A stretch of DNA of 64,000 nucleotides. Source: Chrysogorgia sp. JL179-B06 (lineage: Eukaryota > Cnidaria > Anthozoa > Scleralcyonacea > Chrysogorgiidae). The notes under the pieces are model-generated. The model was not told the DNA's origin and did no database searches. It saw only the letters and a list, made by a program, of their open reading frames with translations. The DNA lies in the NCBI GenBank assembly GCA_035772405.1, contig JAYKKM010000253.1:1717001-1781000 (forward strand), read 5' to 3'. Below are positions 51,832-63,159 of the stretch, in pieces (positions within the stretch are counted from its first letter, which is position 1; each line of letters starts with the position of its first letter). The translations under genes and the position numbers were made by a program.

Positions 51832-52500
51832 ATGAATGAATGAAATCTTTTATTTCCATAGGGTAGCCCCATCAGTAATAAAAATTACTGTTATCAATGG
51901 GAGCCCTAAAATTTAAAAGTATATACATATACACTACTAAGCTATTTAACAAGTTAAAAAACTAAACGTTAAAAGTTCCACTGTAATTGTCCTAATTGGA
52001 AGAACTAAGTTTATTATAAACAATGCATCCATAATAATAAAAAGAACGCTTTGCAGTTTCTGTTCTGACTTTTGGCAAGTGTAACAAGTTACTCTGCCTA
52101 GTTACTCGCCGCACAATGTCTTTATTAAAAGTAAAATAATTTTTTAAGAACTGAGGACACTGGCCTCTCAAAGACTTGTTAACAAGTTTAAAACATGACG
52201 TTCGCGTCTACATTCGAGATTAGCCCACTTTAGATTGGACAGAGCTAAATCGCTATTGCTACATTTGGTTACAGTCCTCGCAGCACGATTTTGTAATCTT
52301 TCTAACTCTTGAGCATTTCCTTTCCCACAACAAGTCCACACGGTATCACCATATTCCAAAACCGGACGAATAAACGAGGTGTATACAACATTTGCACTGT
52401 GAGTGGTTAAATTATATCTCAATCGTCGTAACATCCCTATCCTTTTACCAGCCTTCGACACAATAGACTTTATGTGATCTTTCCAACTAAGACATTCGCT
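51832..52500 (-). pseudogene. LINE tail inserted in the satellite (1)
   Basis: The minus strand from 52497 encodes LSWKDHIKSIVSKAGKRIGM, RRLRYNLTTHSANVVYTSFI, RPVLEYGDTVW and LERLQNRAARTV. It then continues, after a frame break near 52170, with SLRGQCPQFLKNYFTFNKDI and ETAKRSFYYYGCIVYNKL. This is the complete C-terminal end of a LINE reverse transcriptase. The 3' end at the left is a (attc)n tail at 51832-51843, touching the satellite directly. Both edges fall inside satellite units, so the array predates the insertion. Confidence 0.75.
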
Positions 52501-52725
52501 CCACACGCTCAGCGATCCTGGCGATCGTAGCGATCATATATGGAAACCACACGCTCAGCGATCCTGGCGATCGTAGCGATCATATATGGAAACCACACGC
52601 TCAGCGATCCTGGCGATCGTAGCGATCATATATGGAAACCACACGCTCAGCGATCCTGGCGATCGTAGCGATCATATATGGAAACCACACGCTCAGCGAT
52701 CCTGGCGATCGTAGCGATCATATAT

Positions 52726-53526
52726 CAATCAATCAATCAATCAATCAATCTGTTTAATTAAAACCAATTTGCAGTTTTTTAAAGGAAAAACTGAATTACA
52801 TGGAGTAATAATATAACATAAAATTTTATATTAAAATGTACAATTCATAATCTTAATATATATATATATATTATGTACAATAATGTTTATTTAGTTAGGA
52901 CTATTAATTAACTATAAAACTAATAATATTTCCTAGTCACGAAGTTCTTTAACCGTTCAGTGGTTTCTGGCCATAAAATTTGTTCGACCATTCTGTCGTT
53001 CCTTAAGTCATAATCATGAGTTTTAACCCCGGGACGAATTTCCATAATTTTAGTCAAAGGGTTGTAGGGTGAAGCATCACGTCGCAAAGATTCGACGAAT
53101 TTCTTGCAAGAGATGTCTCTACGAGTACTCAAATACTGTAAGTTTGAAATTTCAAGGGCTTCATCATATAACAGATCTGGATAAGCTATTCTCAATGCCC
53201 TCTTTTGAACAGATTCGAGAATGTCAGATAATGATTTAGGTATTGACGACCACACAGGGGATGCATATTCAATTCTGGATCTAATGAATGAGATATATAT
53301 TTGTACAATGTGAGATGCTTGAAGACCAGCCTTTTTTAACAGACGCAATGCGTATAAGCGAGAATTTACCTTTTTCAATACCATGTCAACATGAGTATTC
53401 CATGACAAGTCGTTTGATATCCATACACCTAGGAGCTTGAAAGAGGACACAGTTTCCACCGGTTTACCTGTAATATAGATCGGGTTTTCATTATCAGATC
53501 CTTTATATTTAAGAAAGAAACATGGA
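52726..53526 (-). pseudogene. LINE tail inserted in the satellite (2)
   Basis: An open frame (53526 to 52920) encodes VETVSSFKLLGVWISNDLSW, YALRLLKKAGLQASHIVQIY, SRIEYASPVW, SVQKRALRI and a C-terminal KTHDYDLRNDRMVEQILWPE. This is the LGV...LSW through LRN...LW stretch of LINE reverse transcriptases. About 170 bp of 3' UTR follow, then a (attg)n tail at 52726-52749 on the satellite junction. It is a different LINE family from its neighbour (different tail unit and sequence), in the same orientation. About 200 codons are intact, suggesting a fairly young insertion. Confidence 0.75.
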
Positions 53527-54584
53527 AATATGGAAACCACACGCTCAGCGATCCTGGCGATCGTAGCGATCATATATGGAAACCACACGCTCAGCGATCC
53601 TGGCGATCGTAGCGATCATATATGGAAACCACACGCTCAGCGATCCTGGCGATCGTAGCGATCATATATGGAAACCACACGCTCAGCGATCCTGGCGATC
53701 GTAGCGATCATATATGGAAACCACACGCTCAGCGATCCTGGCGATCGTAGCGATCATATATGGAAACCACACGCTCAGCGATCCTGGCGATCGTAGCGAT
53801 CGCAGCGATCGCAGCGATTATATGGAAACACTGGTTCAGCGATCCTGGCGATCTCAGCGATCGCTAAAATCGTTTAATAAGATTAAACGGTTCCTTCGTT
53901 GTATATACATCACGCAAATTTAGATGAATCAGTGAAACTAAAGCATTTTATGTAAATATTTTATGTGAATAGCTGTAAAATAATTTTATCTGTCTTGAAG
54001 ACGTATAGCTGTGCCCGAAGCTGCGGGACAAGAGTGTGAAAAGCTCCAAGCTCTTCTCTCATTCGAAATATCTGTCGAACTCAAAAACGACGTTTCCTTG
54101 GCGCAAGTTCGTCCAAACAAACTGGGACGAGATTTAAGGCAGTACTTTTAAAATGCAATCCGAACGAGTTCTTTTTACGGGATGCCGAATATACGTTCGA
54201 CACATGATAAATTCAAGATATAGCAACTAGAATAAAAAGCTGTGCTTGCGATAGTAAAAGAAAGTTGTCTTTGTTTACTTCGTCGCCACGATCGCTACGA
54301 TCGCCGGTTTTAAAATTGAGCGATCGCAGCGATCATATGGAAACCAGGCTTTAGAGCAAGGACGAAATAGTAGGTAAAGGGCGTATACTATTATTTTTAT
54401 TACTAATTTATTTAACCACGGTAAAAAACTCATCAGGATTTTGCATGCACTACCTAAATTACAAAATTACAGTTCTAATTACATACATTCACAAATTTCA
54501 AATTACAACATTACAATTCTAATATTCCTAATAATACTAAGCTAAAAATACCTGCTTTCCATGAGTGCCGTGCGATAAAAAGGT

Positions 54585-55125
54585 TAAGAAGCTACTGCAG
54601 CCGGATTTAAATTAACCCAGAGTGTCTGCCTTCGCAACTCGATAGGAAGGCTATTCCATAGCACCGTACCACTATAACTAAAGCTATTTTTTAGGTAGTT
54701 AGTACGAGGCTTAGGAATAGCTAGTTTGCCCTCGGTGTCTCTCAGTGAATAATTCGTTACACTGCTACGGTCTGTGAACATGGGACGCAAACAATTAGGA
54801 GCGAGCTCATTAAGTGATTTGTAGACCATAACAGCTTTTTGAAACTTGCGCTGGGAGTCAAGTTTCCTCCAGCCAAGTTTCTCAAGGGGAAAATCACCAT
54901 TAGTGTCATAACTAGAAAATGTTAACATGCACGATTTTGTAATTTTTGAAGTTTATCAGCGAGGGTTTTGTTGCAATTATCCCAAACAACGCAACAGCAA
55001 TCAAAATGCGGTTGAACTAACGAATTGAAAATAAGTTGTAGCGTCGTATCAGGGACAAAAGATCTTATACGTTTTAGAGATCCAATGCCTGAAGCAATCT
55101 TTTTTACATGTATGCAGCATATATG
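54585..55125 (-). pseudogene. LINE tail, CR1-like
   Basis: The minus frame 54928-54584 encodes EKLGWRKLDSQRKFQKAVMV, YKSLNELAPNCLRPMF, TNYSLRDTEGKLAIPKPRTN and YLKNSFSYSGTVLWNSLPIE. This is the highly characteristic C-terminus of a LINE family abundant in cnidarians. Upstream (54929-55120), in another frame, SLKRIRSFVPDTTLQLIFNS, LVQPHFDCC and LADKLQKLQNRA continue it. The change of frame makes it a pseudogene. Confidence 0.75.
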
Positions 55126-55450
55126 GTTGCATCATCTAGTGATGGTTGGGTAGAAAAGAAATTCAGTGTTTGAAAGGTTGGGTAAAACATGTTTTGGTTT
55201 CAATTCGTTTCTCTTCAGTACCAACCCCTGCGCGATAAATAATAAACACTCCTTTAGTTATTATTATTCTTTAATCTTTAAACAGGATGCCTGATCACTA
55301 ATTACAGTGTTTTTCGTTAGGGTCCTAACAAGATTTATGAACAAATAAGAAAATATGATAAAATATAAGATAACAACAGTTAAAATTAAAACAAACTAAA
55401 TTAAGAACCAAGACGCAATATAAGAATGCTATATAATAATATAGACTAAA
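55126..55450. other. Gene-free AT-rich spacer
   Basis: Nothing recognised apart from AT-rich sequence that may include the 3' UTR of the next LINE copy. Confidence 0.4.
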
Positions 55451-56436
55451 CTAAAAATCCATTTTATACAAAGCGTTTTTAAATTTATTAGCATCAGTTA
55501 TTGATCTAATAGATAGATCAATGGTGTTCCAGGCATCAGAGGCATGAGAGACCAATGTCCAATGACCCCATCTGCGGTTAGCACGTGGCTTTCTTATATT
55601 ATTTTTATGCCTAGTATTATACTCATGAACATCCTTGTTAAAAACCATGTAAAAGTCATAATCAATATTTCCGTTAATCAGTTTGTGTAATGTAAGTAAA
55701 TACAGCAACGTTGTTTTCCAGTTCTAGTGATTAAAGGTTTCCAATATAGACACTTAAGTGCATCAGTAGCTGAAGAGCTATATGGTCTGTCTAAGATTTC
55801 TTTAGCTGCCTTGTTTTGTAAGGTCTGGAAAGACTGCATAAGAATAGTATTTCCTCTGTCTCCCCATATTATATCACAGTAATCAAAAAGCGGTAATATA
55901 AAAGTATTAAAAAAAAGCTTCCTCGCATAAAAAGGAAGATAGGATTTAACTCTCCGGAAGAGGCAAAGTTTCTTCATCACCTTTCTATATGTTAGATGTA
56001 TATGATCGTCCCATGTTAGAGTACTATTTAGGGTTACCCCTAAATACTTAAAAGTATCTACTTTATCAATCTCCATTCCTTCGATTTCTAAATTAATACA
56101 ATTTGTTGATCTTAATTTACTGGGACTACCAATCAGTATAAATTTAGACTTGGTAGTATTTAATGATAGGTGGTTCTGTTTCAGCCAGGAAGAAATATTC
56201 GCAAGATCTTTATTGATGACTTCCTGTAGATCAAATACATTTGTTGAAGAATAGCTCAGGGCGGTGTCATCTGCATAAAGTGTGACATCAGCATGTTCCA
56301 AACTTTTTGGGAGGTCATTTATAAAGACCAAGAACAATAGCGGGCCAAGAATGGAGTTCTTGTAAAACATTAAAATGTTATTGACTTTGTTAGTCATAAC
56401 TTTCAGCCTGTCATTTCGTGTCTTGAACCAAAACAC
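55451..56436 (-). pseudogene. LINE reverse transcriptase with YADD motif, frame-broken
   Basis: The minus frame 56436-55678 (252 codons) includes SILGPLLFLVFINDLPKSLE and the catalytic LYADDTALSY. It continues with SSWLKQNHLSLNTTKSKFIL, DTFKYLGVTLNSTLTWDDHI, FILPLFDYCDIIWGDRG and LQTLQNKAAKEIL. After a frame change near 55690 it goes on to HEYNTRHKNNIRKPRANRRW and NTIDLSIRSITDANKFK at 55451. This is the longest reverse-transcriptase piece in the window and the only one keeping catalytic residues. The fingers domain is missing and the frame break makes it inactive. Confidence 0.8.
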
Positions 56437-57563
56437 TTTGCCATGCGTGATGTGGTAGTGTCGAAATAAAAATAGTAAAACTCTAAAATGTAGGGCTATT
56501 CAGAAAATGAGACCTCCTCTCAGACGCACGCGGGCCTTTTCCGCCCGCTGAGTGGCCCGCGTGCACCTGAGAGTGTGTCTTATCAGGCTTTCACAGGCTA
56601 GGTGTATTCAGGGGCGTCGCCAAGGGGGAGGTGTATGAGGTGTGATATCCGCCAAAATTAACCATTGGATTTTGTCATTAAACATGCATTTATGAAGTTC
56701 GTAATTAAACTTTAACATCCTATGGCCAGTGGAATCGTGACATTATGACATCCGTATTTGCAATTCGGCTATTTGATATTTGACATTTGATTATGCATTT
56801 GTGACATTTTGTTATGCAATTATGATATGCTGAATTTCGTTCGGCATGACACTCAGAAACGAAATTAAGGATTTGACGGCGGAGGAGGCCTGGTCACCAG
56901 TAAAATGGTAATGCATGAGTCAATGTATACCCCGACACCCCCCACCCCGGGTGGGGGTTAATAGGGGATTGGTAGGGGATTTAGATCACTGAACATGCCC
57001 TAGGGGGTAGGGGATTTCAAGCTTTTAAAATTTATTTGTCCCCAGGGTACGGGTATTGGGTAGGGATTAGTAATGAGCCTGTTGTTGATATTTCAGCGGT
57101 TGTTCGTCTCAAGTTGCGTTTTGTCTAGCGTCTAAATTTTTGCATCATCGTCAAAGACAAAGCTTTTTAACAGGATTGAATGTTTTTAATGAGTGCGCAC
57201 TAAGAGGCCTAGGGACTAGGCTGCATGTACATTTTGTTGCCAGTGACCAACGAGATTGGTCTTTTATTTGTTTACAGTACTTTAGTTGCAAACTATCCGT
57301 TTCAAGAATAGTTAGCAGTCTATATTTCAAATGTAATCAGCCTGAAATTGAACGGGTCTGAACATAGTTGGGAAAACTATGTTTAGTGTTTAAAAACTCT
57401 TAAATTTTTTGGCTGAAGGCCCCACGTATAGGGGGCATTTTACGACATTTAGAGCCATAAAGTATCCCCAGGATGTGGGGCATTTGTGAATATTAGAACA
57501 TCCCCACCCTGTCCCGGGGTGGGGGGGTGGGGGGGGGGGGGGGCTCGGGGTTTACATTAACTC
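56437..57563. other. Gene-free spacer with g- and c-rich runs
   Basis: Contains ccccacccc/ggtggggg sequences near 56935 and 57505-57550, and an inverted ctcagacgcacgcgggcc...ggcccgcgtgcacctgag pair at about 56518-56571. No gene supported. Confidence 0.4.
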
Positions 57564-57968
57564 ATGCATAATATCAATATTTACGAGGAAATACGAATCC
57601 AACGAAAGAATGTGTTGAATGCTATCTTGAGGCAACTAGAATCCGAAAGTGTTGACGACAATATAATAGATGGTTTGCAATATCGTCTCGAATGGCTCCC
57701 TGACACAGTAATAAGATACGTCGATTTCCAAATTGTTGATGAGAGGGTTGTAAGAGAAGCAAGAGAATATCTTCTGCACAGGACTTCTGATAGCAACCCT
57801 TGTAGCGTTACTATGGCAAAAAAGTGTTTACTGGAGAAAAAGGTAGACCACAGTTTCAAATACCCAAAACGCATTTACTCCACATCTGTTTCTCTTCTTC
57901 TACCGTTTATAGCTTCTCTATCTGCCTTGGCGTCTTTTCTCGCATGGTCTTGGCTTACACGAGCATGA
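57564..57968 (+). CDS. ORF of unknown function with hydrophobic C-terminus
   Basis: 134 codons starting MHNINIYEEIRIQRKNVLNA. The first 90 residues are charged and helical, with a protein-like composition (LQYRLEWLPDTVIRYVDFQI, VVREAREYLLHRTSD). The last 25 form a hydrophobic segment (SLLLPFIASLSALASFLAWS). I recognise no family. Pieces of the same sequence recur nearby, in direct orientation at 58368-58432 and inverted at 58646-58736, so this may be part of a repeated element or a rearranged gene. It is single-exon as far as visible. Confidence 0.35.
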   Translation: MHNINIYEEIRIQRKNVLNAILRQLESESVDDNIIDGLQYRLEWLPDTVIRYVDFQIVDERVVREAREYLLHRTSDSNPCSVTMAKKCLLEKKVDHSFKYPKRIYSTSVSLLLPFIASLSALASFLAWSWLTRA

Positions 57969-59308
57969 AGACTTTTCATTTCCGCGTCTAACACCTTACG
58001 AAACACTTGGAACCTAGTATTCAGCACAAATATATATAGAGATACAAATTAGAACATCATAAATACATAATTATCCTAAAATAAAAACAATATCTGCGTG
58101 AAATAAAACTTACTTGTAGTTTTCTTTGTTAAACGGGTTCATTTCTGCCTTTCCATTTTCTTCGTAGTAACGCTTTATACAGCATATCAGTTGATATACA
58201 GTCTTCTCTGGGTACAGTGATTATGCTAATAACTATATTGTTTGCCTTTGTTGTCGTAAAGAATTTAATTAATGATACTGACCTTCCTCTTATATCCAGA
58301 TACGTCAGATGATTGATTTGTAGGTGCGTGATTGGACCGAGACCATGAATATTTAATGAGTTTGAGAAGACAATATAATAGATGGTTTGCAATATCGTCT
58401 CGAATGGCTCCATGACACAGTAATAAGATAGTAAAGATACGTTTGTTGTTCAAAAGGTGAGAGCAGTCCAGAGACTTATTGAAAACAATGTATTTCTATA
58501 TTGGGAAATTAAAAAAACGTTCTAAATACTAATTTGGAAATCTTGTTCTAGATACTGTATTGAGAACAGAATTTCTAGGAACACTCGGAACTAATGACTC
58601 GTGTTGAGAACGCTACTTCAAACACAGCCCCTCGGATAAGAAATAGTACGTCAACACTTTCGGATTCTAGTTGCCTCAAGATAGCATTCAACACATTCGT
58701 TAGTTGGATTCGTATTTTCTCGTGAATATTGATATTACCACAGTAGCCGAAGCTCGTGCCAATTTGTGTTTATATTGGAATTTATTCGATTTGTCAAAAT
58801 TAGAGGATATTTTCATCTATTATTTGAAATAATGTGTATTTATATCTACCATAAGGTGTATGTGTCTTTCATTGTAAGTTTGGTGAGATTTAGGACAGTT
58901 GCAGTGTAGCCTGACGTTTGGGGGGGGGGGGGGGGGGGCGGGCGGAATTGGGGGCGCGGCGAGTTGCAGTGCGACATGGCGACATTAATTCAATATATTA
59001 TGGCCACATTGTTTATATCAAACATTATACCTATGAATACTCAACAAAATAAACATTTATAAACCTTGTTGTTCCACTTACATGTTTATTGTGTCGTAAT
59101 ATTCTTCCTTGTGAAACTTGGCGCCATTCTGCCGCATTATACTTCGAACCCGTTTGCGGTATACTAATAATAGACGTAATAATTACTAATAATTATTAAT
59201 AATTATTAATAATTATTAATAATTAATAATAATAATAATTAATTAATAATTATTAATAATAATTAATAATTATTAATAATTACTAATAATAGACTAATAA
59301 TTACCTAC
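57969..59308. other. Spacer with rearranged copies of the 57564 ORF
   Basis: 58368-58432 copies about 57657-57720 directly, and 58646-58736 copies about 57568-57657 in reverse complement. Also a g-run at 58919-58938 and an attaataattatt-rich stretch at 59175-59300. No intact gene. Confidence 0.5.
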
Positions 59309-59433
59309 ATTTCCACATTACTACATTACCACATTTCCAGATTACTACATTTCCACATTACCACATTTGCACGTTACCACATTTCCACGTTACTACATTA
59401 CCACGTTACTACGTTACCACGTTACCACGTTAC
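59309..59433. repeat. ttaccacattt/cattacta degenerate minisatellite
   Basis: Short units of the type attaccacatttcc and cgttactaca, repeated about ten times. The array resumes at 60131-60172 on the other side of the MITE. Confidence 0.8.
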
Positions 59434-59435
59434 TA

Positions 59436-60130
59436 GGCACAGACAGATTGTGCTAGTAAATTGCGAAAAAGTTGCTCAAAAAAATGCCAAAAAGTTGCTC
59501 CAAAAGGCCGAAAATTTGCTAAAAAATTTGCTCAAAATGAAAAAAATTGCTGGCAAATTCGGAAAAAATCCTCTCAAAATTCAGTGTCTTCCGCACAGAA
59601 ATTGATTGATTGTCTGCTTCATTTGCTTATTTTTACAAGGGAACTCTTTTATTCTGTCCCAAACAGACGTCGAATTATCGACGGTTCGGATATATTGGCT
59701 CCCTCATTTATCGCCAGTTGAATAGGGTTTAAAACAACGTCACTTGACTCACTTTCCTCGCTTGAATTGCTTGATGATGATTCGTCCGCCATTTTTTAAA
59801 TATTAATTTTGTGATTGTCAGATTGTGAATGCTGGAATAAATTAAATTTGCTTCATCATGGAGCCCAGGGCCTGGGCTCCGGTCGGCTAGCCACCAGTTT
59901 TTAACTTTTATAAAGCCTGTTTATAATGTGAAAAGAACAATATCAAACGGACTGGCACAATGGGGGAAATGTTCAAAACAACAAAACGTAGAAATTCTTG
60001 ATGAATGAGCTCAAAGTTGCCAAAATAATGCTAATTTTAGGAAAAGTTGCTCGAAGTTGCTCGTTTGCAAAAAAGTTGCTCAAAATCAAAAAAGTTGCCA
60101 AAAAGTTGCCGAGCACAATCTGTCTGTGCC
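59436..60130. mobile_element. TA-flanked MITE (Tc1/mariner-type) with 19-bp TIRs
   Basis: The ends are perfect 19-bp inverted repeats: ggcacagacagattgtgct at 59436-59454 and agcacaatctgtctgtgcc at 60112-60130. Both are flanked by TA (59434-59435 and 60131-60132), as Tc1/mariner-class transposases produce. It splits a minisatellite, so the empty site can be inferred. The 695-bp interior carries gttgctcaaaa-type repeats near both ends and a coding-like fragment (59649-59792, minus). No transposase is encoded. Confidence 0.85.
59649..59792 (-). pseudogene. Captured coding fragment inside the MITE
   Basis: The minus-strand ATG at 59792 has a strong start context (aaaATGGcg) and opens 47 codons: an acidic Ser-rich stretch (MADESSSSNSSEESESSD), then VVLNPIQLAINEGANISEPS and IIRRLFGTE. 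The second half looks like genuine protein rather than chance. It sits entirely within the TIRs, so I read it as host or transposon coding sequence taken up by the MITE, or the N-terminal relic of the parent transposon's ORF. Confidence 0.4.
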
Positions 60131-60172
60131 TACACGTTACCACGTTTCCACATTACCACATTACTACATTGT

Positions 60173-60719
60173 TAATGACCTACTTTGGGTTAGGTTTTCA
60201 GGCATGTTTGAGATTAAAGTTCGTGATTTAGTTTTAGGGTTAGCACTACCAGGAACAACCGTTAAATTAGGTGGAGCACTTCTGCTGGAAACCAAGCTAT
60301 TCTGTCTGGTTTCCAAGCCATTTTGCTGAGTTGTAGCGATATCTGTCGTCATTCAACACCAAACTTCTCGATTTTAAAATATTTCGTCCGAGAATGAAAG
60401 AGATACACACATTTCTCCAATAAGTCGTCATGCATGTGTGACGTAATTCAGGACATTTCCATATCAAACAAACTGATATATCTCAAAAAGAAAGCGAAGA
60501 AACGAAAATCTTCAAAAGAAGTTACTTTATCATTTTAAAAGTTCTTCCAAATAAGAAAATAAAAAATTTTGATGTTAGGAGCACTTCAAAAGCAGCGAGT
60601 GCCTAAAATTAAGGCCTGTGATTTGCTGATTGATGAGTATGTTTCATGTTTATCACCATAATATCTTCAGTGGTGACTGTTTTTGAATTCTTTAATTGTT
60701 TTGATATTTTCAATTATAG
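60173..60719. repeat. Spacer containing a third MITE family B copy
   Basis: 60346-60592 matches the right half of 15277-15760 (caccaaacttctcgatttta through the aaataagaaaat segment). The rest, including 60590-60719, belongs to the tandemly duplicated vWA intron sequence. Confidence 0.65.
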
Positions 60720-61024
60720 ATCAGTGTAAAAAGGATCTACTTCTCATCGTTGATACATCTTTTACAGTCGGAGAGACTAATTTCAATAAACAGATAAAAC
60801 CATTTCTTAACCAACTTATCAATGCACCAGTTCTAAATGTTGGCGAAGATGGCACTCACATTGCGATAATGCTGTTTAGCCATAAAGATAAAACTAAAAT
60901 AGAGCTACCTTTTAATGAAGTGTACAACAAAGATGCCTTAAACAAGATCATAACCAAATTGGATTGGGATAAAGTTAAAGGAAGTCAAACAAGGACGGAC
61001 ATAGCATTACAGAAGGCTAGTGAG
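60720..61024 (+). CDS. vWA domain module 1, first exon
   Basis: The exon follows a pyrimidine-rich acceptor (ttttcaattatag|at) in phase 1 and ends at agtgag|gtaaag in phase 0. It encodes QCKKDLLLIVDTSFTVGETN, then HIAIMLFSHKDKTKI and TRTDIALQKASE. That is the first half of a von Willebrand factor A domain: beta-strand 1 and the metal-site loop, plus the MIDAS Thr in TRTD. The MIDAS loop reads DTSFT, a DxSxT variant of the usual DxSxS. The domain should mediate extracellular, cation-dependent protein binding. It pairs with the exon at 62164. Only the exon edges are predicted; no transcript evidence is available. Confidence 0.7.
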
Positions 61025-61501
61025 GTAAAGAAAATAGTTATAGAAAAAGTAAAAACTTAGAGGAATTAACTTAAGGTGGCACGATAGTCAAATGGAGTCA
61101 TTTTGAGAGCACGATTTATCATACTACAAATTTTATATAGTCATATTTTTTACGTAAGTAGTTAACGTGGTCCAATATCATTTATAAAGAAAAAAATTTG
61201 GGTCCAAATCTTTAATAGCTTAGCAGTCACACCCTTTTCCGCGAACACAACATTTTTAAAGGCACGAAACTGTAGGACGCACCAATAGTGATTTCTCCAA
61301 ACAGGTAGGGGTCTGAAATTTTATATGTGGTACATGCAATACCAGAGCTGTGCAATGACGAATCATTTTATAGATATGTCAATGCCTTCATATATTTTAG
61401 CCTTTCCCAAAAATGAGGGAGAAATATGTCCAATTACATGTCTTCCAAAGGTCCTATATAATTTTTGGAGTAGTCTAACAACAAATCAATTCGTTTTTAT
61501 T

Positions 61502-62092
61502 TAAGGTGGCTGATGGTTCGATAGTCTGAATAATGAGAAATTGCATTTTCCCCCATAAAATGTTTTGTAATGTAGATCTGAGCTTTATTTTGGTTCATCA
61601 CAAAAATTCAGTTGTAAAATAACTCTTTTGTTTGGAAGAACTCTTGAAACTATAAAGACTAACCATTTACAACTTTTTCATATCTCACTTCACTCTTGAG
61701 ATATTAAGATTTGTTTAATATGTAAATGATCATACTTATGACATCACAATGCATAATGACTTATTGAAAAATTCTGCATAAGTTTACCATTATCACATGG
61801 AATCGTTTGATGATTTGCATATTTGATGTCTTGGATACATCCATGCACATGCACCTGTATTTCAAGTGATTTCATTACATAATCGCAAGGATATATAAGC
61901 GTTTTCAATAAGTTATTATGCAGTGTGATGTCATAAGTATGACATTTACACATTAAACAAATCTCAATATCTCAAGAGTGAAGTGAGATAGGGAAAAGTT
62001 GCAAATGGTTAGTCTTTATAGTTTCAAGAGTTCTTTCCAACAAAAGAGTTATTTTATAACTGAATTTTTCATTGCATAGCCACTTTAAGATA
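61502..62092. repeat. MITE-like inverted repeat in the vWA intron
   Basis: Arms of about 125 bp (about 61608-61735 and 61945-62070), with aagaactcttgaaactataa and its complement, and taaaataactcttttgtt at the outer ends. Similar in layout to families A and B. Confidence 0.75.
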
Positions 62093-62163
62093 TAAATCAT
62101 ATTCTCCAGCTATGCTTCACCTGCAGTACCAGTGCAAAATTGTTTTCCATTTCACTTCTGTAG

Positions 62164-62464
62164 ATATTCCCTTCCAAGAGTCCTGCGAATCACAGAAAAA
62201 ATATTGAAGATGCTATCGTCATCATAACTGATGGTAAACCACAAGGAATCACAACAGCTGCTGACGTGGCCATGAAATACGCGCAGGACTTAAAAAACAA
62301 CGAGGTTGCTATTATTGGTGTCGGTGTGGGAGAAATAACTAAACCTGAAAATTTGCGAATACTACAAAATATTTCATCACCTGGACAAACCATAACAGCA
62401 ACATTTGTCAGTATTAAGAACATTGTGGGACAGTTGGTGAATAAATCATGTCAAAGTTACTCTG
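62164..62464 (+). CDS. vWA domain module 1, second exon
   Basis: Acceptor ttcacttctgtag|ata in phase 0 and donor tctg|gtatgt in phase 1. It encodes the second half of the vWA fold: HRKNIEDAIVIITDGKPQGI with the MIDAS Asp in ITDGKP, ADVAMKYAQDLKNNEVAIIG, VGVGEITKPENLRIL and FVSIKNIVGQLVNKSCQS. Joined phases (1 in, 0/0 inside, 1 out) make the two-exon module a symmetrical class 1-1 unit, the type that shuffles freely in extracellular proteins. A C-terminal Cys (KSCQ) and the N-terminal Cys (QCKKD) could form the disulfide that closes many vWA domains. Confidence 0.7.
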
Positions 62465-62686
62465 GTATGTTGGTTTACTGCTTATTGGGTTTTAACCATT
62501 GTTAAGCCATTACTACGCTCTCCGCACGCGTTTGAAGCTGGTAATCACTCCATCTCCTACATGTATTTCTTCAAAAATGGAAGAGATAACATAACGTGCT
62601 TTTTTAATCTTGAAATAAAAGGTTTGTGTCTTATGTTTTCAGATTCAATTCCCAAAAGAAGAAAAGTGTCATTTTTCACTTTTGAG

Positions 62687-63159
62687 TTAAAGGACATTGG
62701 CAACAAAAATTAAGTTTGTCTATTATGAAAGAACTCGTAAAATGATAGAGTAACACCTTTTACAACTTTCCCATATTTTACTTCGTTTTTGAAATATTTC
62801 AGTTTGTTTGATATGTAAATGAGATGGTCTCTGACGTCAAGTGCAGGGTAGAGAATTTTTATTTTCATTAAAAAAGTCTAATATCTCAGTGATTGCTAAG
62901 TTTACAACGTTCATTATCATCAGGAGTTATTATACGCACATTTTCAAATAAATTTGTGGAACAAACTTGAAGATGGAATATTCAAATGAGTGAAAATTCT
63001 CTACGCAACACAGAGAGCATTTACATATCAAACAAACTGAAATATTTCAAAAAAGCAAGTAAAATATGGAAAAGTTGTAAAAGGTGTTACTCTATCATTT
63101 TACGAGACAGTTCTTTCATATTAGACAAACTTGATTTTTGTTGCCAATGTCCTTTAACT
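62687..63159. repeat. MITE-like inverted repeat between vWA modules
   Basis: Arms of about 135 bp: ttaaaggacattggcaacaa at 62687 and its complement ending at 63159. Both arms include gtttgtttgatatgtaaatg or its complement. Non-coding. Confidence 0.75.

Larger units (their letters stand above)
51569..54352. repeat. Foldback element containing a 46-bp GCGATC-rich satellite
   Basis: The outer ends are inverted repeats of about 60-75 bp: aagcctggtttccatatgat at 51569 and its complement ending at 54352, both including gatcgctcaattttaaaacc. Between them lie three blocks of a 46-bp tandem repeat (51640-51831, 52501-52725, 53527-53815). The unit is ggaaaccacacgctcagcga + tcctggcgatcgtagcgatc. Two LINE tails (51832-52500 and 52726-53526) interrupt the array. 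About 470 bp of unrelated AT-rich sequence lies before the right end. Confidence 0.8.

Noticed and set aside
51640..53815. CRISPR-like regular array
   Set aside because: The 46-bp units are head-to-tail identical with no unique spacers, in a eukaryotic repeat context.
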